Source of the DNA: Verrucomicrobiales bacterium
GTDB lineage: Bacteria > Verrucomicrobiota > Verrucomicrobiia > Limisphaerales > UBA1096
Assembly: GCA_028817635.1 (NCBI GenBank)
Contig: JAPPPH010000189.1
Location: 1-5,684, forward strand
Length of the DNA: 5,684 nucleotides
Direction: 5' to 3'
Shown: one piece after another, positions 1 through 5,341 of the stretch
How positions within the stretch are numbered: position 1 is the stretch's first letter
How the letters are laid out: each line of letters begins with the position of its first letter
Made by a program: the position numbers and the translations under genes
The notes under the pieces: model-generated
The model's input: only the letters and a program-made list of their open reading frames with translations
Told to the model about the DNA's origin: nothing
The model's database searches: none

Positions 1-175
1 TGGTCAGGCCGCATCGGCTGGCGACGTTTACGACTAGCATAACCTTGCCCTTGTGCGCCTTGAGGCTGGTTGCCTTGCCGTCGATGTCCTTCAACGCGAT
101 GTCGAGGGTGGATATTTCCGCACTGGCAGCGCCAGCCAGACCGAGTGTGAGTAAGAGTGCTGAAAAGAGTTTCAT
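1..175 (-). CDS. Exported glutathione peroxidase, cysteine type (N-terminal part, cut by window edge)
   Basis: Thiol peroxidase of the GPx family, reducing hydrogen or organic peroxides. Only the first 58 residues lie in the window. Residues 1-19 form a signal peptide: Lys2, a hydrophobic stretch (LFSALLLTLGLAGA), then an ASA-type cleavage site before Glu20, so the enzyme probably acts in the periplasm. The mature start (about 23-40, ISTLDIALKDIDGKATSL) is followed by KGKVMLVVNVASRCGLT, the classic GPx beta-strand and active-site loop. The peroxidatic residue is Cys55 (TGC, read from bases 13-11), not selenocysteine. The ATG at 175 has no Shine-Dalgarno at normal distance. An in-frame TTG at 211 has AGGAGG (bases 228-223, minus) 11 nt before it and would add 12 residues ahead of the signal peptide. 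I keep ATG because it gives a normal short n-region. Transcribed divergently from ilvD. The resolving region and catalytic Gln/Trp lie outside the window. Confidence 0.85.
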   Translation of the reverse strand, partial: MKLFSALLLTLGLAGAASAEISTLDIALKDIDGKATSLKAHKGKVMLVVNVASRCGLT

Positions 176-183
176 ACAGACCA

Positions 184-211
184 AATCTCGCAAATGGCCC
201 GGAATTGTCAA
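184..211 (-). promoter_or_regulatory. Candidate sigma70-like promoter for the glutathione peroxidase gene, in the divergent intergenic region
   Basis: On the minus strand a perfect -35 hexamer TTGACA (bases 211-206) is followed after 16 nt by GAGATT (189-184), which matches TATAAT at only three positions, including the important second and sixth. If used, transcription would begin within a few bases of the ATG at 175, giving a nearly leaderless mRNA. The same TTG is also a possible in-frame start codon, so the two readings compete. For ilvD, on the other strand of the 106-bp gap (176-281), I find no convincing promoter pair and no clear operator. Confidence 0.3.
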
Positions 212-281
212 ACACGTAACAGCCTCCTGCCGACTTGTTTTTACCTGAGGTTTTGTTGAGACTCCCCGGCCTTCGTTTGCG

Positions 282-2018
282 ATGAAGAAGACTGTGAAAA
301 AGAAGACAGCCGGGAGGAAAACCTTGGCGGACATGCGGCCCCATTCCGCGATCATGCTCGATGGGCCGGATCGTGCGCCGAGCCGTGCGATGCTTTACCC
401 GACCGGGTTCAAGAAGGCGGATTTCAAAAAGCCGATCATCGGCATCGCCTCCACATGGAGTAACGTGACGCCGTGCAACATGCACATCGACGAGCTGGCC
501 AGGGAGTCCGAGGCCGGCGCGAACAAGGCCGGCGGCAAGGCGATCGTGTTCAACACGATCACCATATCCGACGGCATCTCGATGGGCACGGAGGGGATGA
601 AGTACTCGCTCGTCTCTCGCGAGGTGATCGCCGACTCGATCGAGACGGTCGTGGGCTGCGAGTGCATGGACGGCTACGTGGCCATCGGTGGCTGCGACAA
701 AAATATGCCTGGCTGCATGATTGCCATCGCGCGGATGAACCGTCCGGCGGTGTTTGTTTACGGCGGCACGATTTTGCCGGGCTGCATCACCGGCGAGTCG
801 AAGAAACTCGACATCGTCTCGGTGTTTGAGGCGGTCGGCGCTCATTCCAACAACAAGATTACCGACAAGGGCCTCGAGGACATCACCTCCTGCGCGATAC
901 CCGGCCCCGGCTCGTGCGGCGGGATGTACACGGCCAACACCATGGCCAGCGCGATCGAGGCGATGGGGATGAGTCTGCCGGGCAGCAGCGCCCAGGCGGC
1001 GATCAGTCCTGCCAAAAAACGTGACAGCCGCGAGGCCGGTGCCGCCGTCTACAACATGCTCAAGAAGGGCATCAAGCCGCGCGACATTATGACTAAGAAG
1101 GCGTTCGAAAATGCTATCACCGTGGTCATCGCGCTGGGCGGTTCGACCAACGCTGTGCTGCATCTGCTGGCGATGGCCCACGCTGCGGACGTCAAGCTGA
1201 CGATCGACGATTTCTCCCGCATCGGCAAAAAGGTGCCGGTTGTGGCTGACCTCAAGCCAAGCGGAAAATACCTGATGAGCGAGCTGGTGGCGGTGGGTGG
1301 CATTCAGCCGTTGATGAAGATGCTGCTCAAGGCCGGGCTGCTGCACGGCGACTGCCTGACAGTGACAGGAAACACCATGGCGCAAAATCTGGCCAAGGTG
1401 AAACCGTACCGCAAGGGCCAGAAAATCATCCAGCCGCTCAACAAGCCGATCAAGAAGGACAGCCACCTGCGGATTCTCTATGGCAATCTTTCGCCCGAGG
1501 GCGGTGTGGCCAAAATTACCGGCAAGGAGGGGTTGAGCTTCACCGGCACGGCGCGTCCGTACGACTCCGAGGAGAAGGCGATGAAGGCGATCCTCGGCGG
1601 CAGGATTCGGAAGGGCGACGTGATCGTGATCCGCTACGAGGGACCGAAGGGCGGACCGGGCATGCGGGAGATGCTTGGCCCGACCGGTGCCATCATGGGC
1701 GCCGGGCTGGGGGGCGACGTGGCGTTGATCACGGACGGCCGTTTCTCCGGCGGCACACACGGTTTTGTCGTTGGGCACATCACGCCGGAAGCCTACTCGG
1801 GCGGGCCATTGGCACTGGTGAAAAACGGCGACTCGATCACGATTGATGCCGAGAAGAACCAGCTCGTGCTGCACGTGTCCAAAGCCGAATTGACCAAGCG
1901 CAAAAAGGCGTGGCGCAAACCCAAACCGCGCTACACCAAGGGCGTGCTGGCGAAGTACGCCAGCGCCGTGACCTCCGCCTCCCAAGGTGGTGTGACAGAC
2001 TACAATCTTGATGTCTGA
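282..2018 (+). CDS. ilvD: Dihydroxy-acid dehydratase, [2Fe-2S] cysteine pattern (complete)
   Basis: Cytoplasmic enzyme that dehydrates 2,3-dihydroxy-isovalerate and 2,3-dihydroxy-3-methylvalerate to the 2-keto acids leading to Val/Leu and Ile. The 578-residue protein is a full-length IlvD/Edd member. Visible motifs are DGPDRAPSRAM (27-37), TPCNMH with Cys65, ISDGISMG with probable Mg ligand Asp97, GGCDKNMPGC with Cys138 and Lys140 (the lysine carbamylated in family structures), PGPGSCGGMYTANTM with Cys212, GGSTNAVLHL (286-295), and TDGRFSGGTHG with Ser489, the expected catalytic base. Cys65/Cys138/Cys212 match the plant/cyanobacterial [2Fe-2S] enzymes; E. coli IlvD lacks the first cysteine. 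ATG 282 is the first start after an in-frame stop at 246-248 but has no Shine-Dalgarno. Met18 (333) begins where conserved sequence starts and has GGAGG at 313-317, 15 nt upstream, so the Lys-rich residues 1-17 may not be translated. leuS follows after 45 bp; no leader peptide or T-box is visible upstream. Confidence 0.96.
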   Translation: MKKTVKKKTAGRKTLADMRPHSAIMLDGPDRAPSRAMLYPTGFKKADFKKPIIGIASTWSNVTPCNMHIDELARESEAGANKAGGKAIVFNTITISDGISMGTEGMKYSLVSREVIADSIETVVGCECMDGYVAIGGCDKNMPGCMIAIARMNRPAVFVYGGTILPGCITGESKKLDIVSVFEAVGAHSNNKITDKGLEDITSCAIPGPGSCGGMYTANTMASAIEAMGMSLPGSSAQAAISPAKKRDSREAGAAVYNMLKKGIKPRDIMTKKAFENAITVVIALGGSTNAVLHLLAMAHAADVKLTIDDFSRIGKKVPVVADLKPSGKYLMSELVAVGGIQPLMKMLLKAGLLHGDCLTVTGNTMAQNLAKVKPYRKGQKIIQPLNKPIKKDSHLRILYGNLSPEGGVAKITGKEGLSFTGTARPYDSEEKAMKAILGGRIRKGDVIVIRYEGPKGGPGMREMLGPTGAIMGAGLGGDVALITDGRFSGGTHGFVVGHITPEAYSGGPLALVKNGDSITIDAEKNQLVLHVSKAELTKRKKAWRKPKPRYTKGVLAKYASAVTSASQGGVTDYNLDV

Positions 2019-2022
2019 TCTC

Positions 2023-2036
2023 CGCTTGGCCAAGCG
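2023..2036. repeat. 14-bp perfect palindrome CGCTTGGCCAAGCG, copy 1
   Basis: CGCTTGGCCAAGCG reads the same on both strands. It begins five bases after the ilvD stop codon and ends 27 bp before the leuS ATG. An identical 14-mer lies at 5328-5341. As RNA it could fold into a 5-bp stem with a GGCC loop. There is no T-run after it, so a classical rho-independent terminator is not supported. It may be a dispersed repeat, a protein-binding site, or part of a weak leuS promoter (TTGGCC at 2026-2031, then TATTAA at 2050-2055 after 18 nt); I cannot decide. Confidence 0.75.
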
Positions 2037-2063
2037 CACCCCGATGAATTATTAATCGCACGA

Positions 2064-4727
2064 ATGCGAAGACAATACCCGTTTCAACTATTCGAGCCAA
2101 AGTGGCAGGAACACTGGCACAGCGGCGAAACGTTTCGCGCATGGAACCCCGGCGAAAGTGCCCCCACCGGTCATCCATTCCGCGAACGCCATCAGGGCGC
2201 TCACCCGGCGGACCTGCCAAAGTACTACATCCTCGACATGTTCCCGTACCCGTCCGGGGCGGGGCTGCACGTCGGTCATCCGGAGGGCTACACGGCGACG
2301 GACATCCTCGCGCGCTACAAGCGCATGCAGGGGTTCAACGTGTTGCACCCGATCGGCTGGGATGCGTTCGGCCTGCCTGCCGAGCAGTACGCGATCAAGA
2401 CCGGTCAGCATCCGCGCATCACCACCGAGACCAACGTCAGCAACTTCAAGCGGCAGATTCAGTCGCTTGGTTTCAGCTACGATTGGAGCCGGGAGATCGA
2501 CACAACCGACCCGAAGTACTTCCGCTGGACGCAATGGATTTTCCTGCAGTTGTACAACTCGTGGTTCAATCCCGAGACGAACAGGGCAGAGTCGATCGAG
2601 ACGCTGGCTTATCCCGACGACGCCACGACGGAAGAGCAAAAGCGCGCTTGGCGCGACGAACATCGTCTGGCCTACGTGTCCGAGGCGCCGGTGAACTGGT
2701 GCCCCGAGCTGGGCACGGTGCTCGCCAACGAGGAGGTCAAGGACGGCGTCAGCGAGGTGGGCGGTTTTCCCGTGGAACGCAAGCCGATGCGTCAGTGGAT
2801 GCTGCGCATCACCGCCTACGCCCAGCGCTTGCCGGACGATCTCGATGGCATCGAGTGGAGCGATTCGCTCAAGGAAATGCAGCGCAACTGGATCGGCCGA
2901 TCCGAGGGCGCGGAGGTGGTCTTCAAGGTCGAAAATTCCGACACGGAGATCTCCGTTTTCACCACGCGCCCGGACACGTTGTTCGGCGCGACGTACATGG
3001 TGCTTTCGCCGGAGAGCGAGTTGCTGGACACGATCGTTTCGCCCGGGCAAAAGGCCGAGGTCGAGGCGTATCAGGCTCAAGCGGCGCGGAAAAGCGACCT
3101 CGAGCGGACCGACTTGGCCAAGGACAAAACCGGGGTATTCACCGGCGCCTACGCGGTGAATCCGGCCAACGGCCGCTCGGTGCCGATCTGGACGGCCGAC
3201 TACGTGTTGGCCGGTTACGGCACTGGCGCCATCATGGCTGTGCCAGCGCACGACACGCGAGACCTCGAGTTCGCCGAAAAATTCAAGCTGCCGGTCGAGG
3301 TGGTGGTGCAGGCGCCGGAGGGCGAAGACTCGCTTGGCTTCACTGGGGTCGGCACTGCGGTGAATTCCGGCTTTCTCGATGGCATGCCGACACCGGAGGC
3401 CAAGCGCAGGATCACCGCCTGGCTCGAGGAGAAGGCGCTTGGCCAGGGGACGGTCAACTACAAGCTGCGTGACTGGTTGTTCAGTCGACAGCGATACTGG
3501 GGTGAGCCGTTTCCGATCGTCTGGGACGAGGGCGGCCACGCAGGGCTGGACGATTTTGATCTGCCGTTGCTGCCGCCGGAGTTGACCGACTTCAAGCCCA
3601 CCGGCTCCGGCGATCCGCCACTGGCGCGTGCCAAGGATTGGTGCCGCGTCAGCGAAGGCATCACGCGAGAGACGAACACCATGCCGCAATGGGCCGGCAG
3701 TTGCTGGTACTACCTGCGCTACATCGACGCGAGCAACAGCAAGCGGTTCGTGGACGAGGCTGCTGAGCAATACTGGATGGGCACGGCCAGTGAAGAATCT
3801 ACACCGGGCGTTGACCTTTACGTAGGGGGAACCGAGCACGCTGTGTTGCATCTGTTGTACGCTCGGTTTTGGCACAAGGTGCTTTTCGACCTTGGCCAAG
3901 TCTCGACGCCGGAACCGTTTTACAAGCTGGTCAATCAGGGGCTGATCCTCGGTGAGGACGGGCAGAAGATGTCGAAATCTCGGGGCAACGTTGTCAACCC
4001 GGACGACATCCTCGTCGAGTTCGGGGCCGATGCATTCCGGCTGTACGAGATGTTCATGGGGCCACTAGAGATGGTGAAGCCGTGGAACACCAAGGGTGTC
4101 GAGGGCGTGTACCGCTTCCTCGGTCGCGTGTGGCGGATGTTCATTTGTGAGAAGAGCGAGAAGGAATTCGAGCAGGCGCTGACTGCGGAACCGGAAAAGG
4201 GCAGGGAGTTGCTCGAGGAACTCAAGCTGAGCATCGATGTGGCTGAGGTCGAACCGACGCCGGAGCAGTTGAAGGTGCTGCACACCTGCATCAAGAAAGT
4301 GACGGAGGACATGGAGCATCTCCGTTTCAACACCGCGATCTCCGCGCTGATGGTGTTTACCAACGAGGCATCGAATTGGGATTTGCGACCGCTCTCGGTG
4401 CTGAATGATTTTCTCCTGCTGCTCGCGCCGTTTGCGCCGCACATTGCCGAGGAGCTTTACGCGAAGGCTAACGGCGGGGACAGCTCCATTGCCTACCGCG
4501 CCTGGCCAAGCTACAGCGAGGAGCACCTTGTGGAGACCTCCGTGGAGATGGCCGTGCAGGTCAATGGGAAGGTGCGTGACCGGTTGCAGATTCCGGTCGA
4601 CATGGACAACGCCGACATCGAGCGGCTTGCGCTGGACAGCGAAAATGTGCAACGCCACACCGAGGGGAAGACGGTCAAAAAAGTGATCGTCATTCCGAAA
4701 AAACTGATCAACATCGTGGCGATTTGA
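2064..4727 (+). CDS. leuS: Leucyl-tRNA synthetase (complete, bacterial class Ia)
   Basis: Attaches leucine to tRNA-Leu in the cytoplasm and hydrolyses mischarged products. The 887 residues hold the whole architecture: FPYPSG (60-65) and the HIGH-type HVGHP (69-73) in the Rossmann fold; the CP1 editing domain with TTRPDT (300-305; Thr305 corresponds to the E. coli specificity Thr) and GTGAIMAVPAHD (386-397); SRQRYWG (474-480); GGTEHAVLHLL (588-598); KMSKS (635-639); a helical anticodon-binding domain (about 680-805); and the C-terminal domain with VNGKVRD (833-839). E. coli LeuRS is 860 residues. Here there are insertions at about 24-50 and 170-200, the leucine-specific domain before KMSKS is absent (LVNQGLILGEDGQKMSKS, as in Bacillus), and the zinc-knuckle region has Cys213 but VSEVGG where E. 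coli has WRC. Start MRRQYPFQLFEPKWQEHW matches the usual family N-terminus; no Shine-Dalgarno precedes it. The stop overlaps the next small gene. Confidence 0.98.
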   Translation: MRRQYPFQLFEPKWQEHWHSGETFRAWNPGESAPTGHPFRERHQGAHPADLPKYYILDMFPYPSGAGLHVGHPEGYTATDILARYKRMQGFNVLHPIGWDAFGLPAEQYAIKTGQHPRITTETNVSNFKRQIQSLGFSYDWSREIDTTDPKYFRWTQWIFLQLYNSWFNPETNRAESIETLAYPDDATTEEQKRAWRDEHRLAYVSEAPVNWCPELGTVLANEEVKDGVSEVGGFPVERKPMRQWMLRITAYAQRLPDDLDGIEWSDSLKEMQRNWIGRSEGAEVVFKVENSDTEISVFTTRPDTLFGATYMVLSPESELLDTIVSPGQKAEVEAYQAQAARKSDLERTDLAKDKTGVFTGAYAVNPANGRSVPIWTADYVLAGYGTGAIMAVPAHDTRDLEFAEKFKLPVEVVVQAPEGEDSLGFTGVGTAVNSGFLDGMPTPEAKRRITAWLEEKALGQGTVNYKLRDWLFSRQRYWGEPFPIVWDEGGHAGLDDFDLPLLPPELTDFKPTGSGDPPLARAKDWCRVSEGITRETNTMPQWAGSCWYYLRYIDASNSKRFVDEAAEQYWMGTASEESTPGVDLYVGGTEHAVLHLLYARFWHKVLFDLGQVSTPEPFYKLVNQGLILGEDGQKMSKSRGNVVNPDDILVEFGADAFRLYEMFMGPLEMVKPWNTKGVEGVYRFLGRVWRMFICEKSEKEFEQALTAEPEKGRELLEELKLSIDVAEVEPTPEQLKVLHTCIKKVTEDMEHLRFNTAISALMVFTNEASNWDLRPLSVLNDFLLLLAPFAPHIAEELYAKANGGDSSIAYRAWPSYSEEHLVETSVEMAVQVNGKVRDRLQIPVDMDNADIERLALDSENVQRHTEGKTVKKVIVIPKKLINIVAI

Positions 4728-4885
4728 AACGGTTGAAGTCCATACCCGTCCGGGAGTTGCTCACGCGGCAGGAGCAGAAAATGATCGCGACCGTGGCACT
4801 GCTTTTGCTTTTCGGTTGGGGAGTGAAAACATACATCAAGCCACCCATGGACAACCCGCCGCCGGCCTCGGCTATGAACGATTAG
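4724..4885 (+). CDS. Small single-pass membrane protein of unknown function
   Basis: Open frame of 53 codons filling the leuS to Minf_1886-family gap. From TTG 4724 the protein is basic and polar (KRLKSIPVRELLTRQEQK, 2-19), then has one hydrophobic helix (about 20-38, MIATVALLLLFGWGVKTYI), then a short Pro-rich tail (KPPMDNPPPASAMND). Positive charge before the helix predicts N-in, C-out topology. The start is uncertain: TTG 4724 overlaps the leuS stop as TTGA (coupling-style), TTG 4733 is also in frame, and ATG 4781 has an ideal AGGAG six bases upstream but would leave only 34 residues. I favour the longer form because LTRQEQK-type segments before a membrane helix recall short Verrucomicrobial proteins, but this is memory, not a search. 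The gene ends one base before the next ATG, so it is probably co-translated with its neighbours. It could alternatively be non-coding spacer; the hydrophobic helix and tight packing argue against that. Confidence 0.55.
   Translation: MKRLKSIPVRELLTRQEQKMIATVALLLLFGWGVKTYIKPPMDNPPPASAMND
4770..4774 (+). promoter_or_regulatory. Shine-Dalgarno-like AGGAG ahead of internal ATG 4781
   Basis: AGGAG is followed by six bases (CAGAAA) and then ATG at 4781-4783. This is the best-spaced ribosome binding site candidate on the plus strand of the window and bears on the start of the small membrane gene. The same bases encode Gln-Glu in the longer reading frame, so the match could be coincidental. Confidence 0.35.
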
Positions 4886-4886
4886 A

Positions 4887-5321
4887 ATGCAGGCTTTCGA
4901 CTACGACGAGGTGCTGGATTTGATTCTGGCCAAGGACGACCGTTACCACCGGGACGCCTACTACTTCGTCCGCGAAGGGCTGGATTTTACCCAGCAAAAA
5001 CTCACCAAGGCAGCAGGTGCCAAGGATCCGCGTCATGTTAGCGGGCGGGAGTTGATGGACGGTATGCGCCGGTATGCGCTTGAGAACTACGGGCCGATGG
5101 CCAAGACGCTGCTCAACGAATGGGGTGTGAACTCCACGGAGGATTTTGGGGAGATCGTTTTCAACCTTGTTGAGAACAACCTGTTGGCCAAGACGGAGGA
5201 GGATTCACGGGAGGATTTCGGCGATGGCTTCGACTTTGACGAGGCGTTCATCGCACCGTTTCAGCCAGCCAAGCCAAGCGCTGTTCAGCCGGCCAAGTCC
5301 AAGGCCAAGCGGAAGCCGTAA
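4887..5321 (+). CDS. Minf_1886-family (Verrucomicrobia/Planctomycetes-restricted) protein of unknown function
   Basis: 144-residue soluble protein that I recognise as the short family named after Minf_1886 (TIGR04138). No activity is known to me. Typical segments in order are AFDYDEVLDLILAKDDRY (3-20), AYYFVREGLDFTQQKL (24-39), HVSGRELMDGMRRYAL (49-64), NYGPMAKTLLNEWGV (66-80), DFGEIVFNLVENNLL (86-100), AKTEEDSREDF (101-111) and DGFDFDEAF (113-121). The family core ends near residue 123. The remaining 20 residues (FQPAKPSAVQPAKSKAKRKP) are Lys/Ala/Pro-rich, probably disordered, and encoded by CCAAG-rich DNA resembling the following palindromic repeat. There is no signal peptide or membrane segment, so it is probably cytoplasmic. 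ATG 4887 lies one base after the upstream stop (TAGAATG) without a Shine-Dalgarno, which suggests reinitiation coupled to the small membrane gene and leuS. It converges with the CBS gene across 20 bp. Confidence 0.88.
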   Translation: MQAFDYDEVLDLILAKDDRYHRDAYYFVREGLDFTQQKLTKAAGAKDPRHVSGRELMDGMRRYALENYGPMAKTLLNEWGVNSTEDFGEIVFNLVENNLLAKTEEDSREDFGDGFDFDEAFIAPFQPAKPSAVQPAKSKAKRKP

Positions 5322-5336
5322 ACCAAGCGCTTGGCC
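5303..5336 (+). other. 9-bp inverted repeat spanning the stop codon of the Minf_1886-family gene
   Basis: GGCCAAGCG at 5303-5311 is the exact reverse complement of CGCTTGGCC at 5328-5336. The 16-nt loop contains the TAA stop (5319-5321). The right arm is part of the palindromic repeat at 5328-5341, so this hairpin competes with the repeat's own folding. A 3'-end or termination role is possible, but no U-tract follows (GTTAATAG), so function is unproven. Confidence 0.45.
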
Positions 5337-5341
5337 AAGCG
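5323..5341. repeat. Palindromic repeat, copy 2 with overlapping half-copy, filling the convergent gap
   Basis: CCAAGCGCTTGGCCAAGCG consists of two overlapping perfect palindromes: CCAAGCGCTTGG (5323-5334) and CGCTTGGCCAAGCG (5328-5341). The second is identical to the 14-mer at 2023-2036. Equivalently, two direct CCAAGCG arms flank CTTGG, so the central CGCTTGG can pair with either side. The repeat occupies 19 of the 20 bases between the stop codons of two convergent genes and touches the CBS gene's TAA. A bidirectional termination or mRNA-end role would suit this position, but no T-tract is present on either side. Confidence 0.75.

Noticed and set aside
1..175. Selenoprotein glutathione peroxidase
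   Set aside because: The active-site codon at bases 13-11 on the minus strand is TGC (Cys), not TGA.
45..248. 67-codon plus-strand frame at the left edge
   Set aside because: It is antisense to the peroxidase gene and its intergenic region; the minus-strand reading gives a clear signal peptide and GPx active-site motif.
2019..2063. T-box or leucine attenuator ahead of leuS
   Set aside because: 45 bp is far too short for a T-box, and no leucine-rich leader peptide or terminator/antiterminator pair is present.
2102..3472. 456-codon plus-strand frame inside leuS
   Set aside because: It is a +1/+2 shadow of leuS with Arg/Gly-rich composition and no motif; leuS itself is intact throughout.
2088..3899. 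Long 603-codon open frame on the minus strand opposite leuS
   Set aside because: It lies wholly within a well-conserved leuS, its product is Arg/His/Val-rich with no recognisable domain, and such antisense openness is a known by-product of GC-rich codon bias.
4065..4658. 197-codon minus-strand frame opposite the leuS 3' end
   Set aside because: It is a shadow of the leuS anticodon-binding and C-terminal domains; the composition is biased and there is no plausible start signal.
5323..5341. Classical rho-independent terminator
   Set aside because: The hairpin stem is short and no T-run follows on either strand, so I annotate it only as a repeat.
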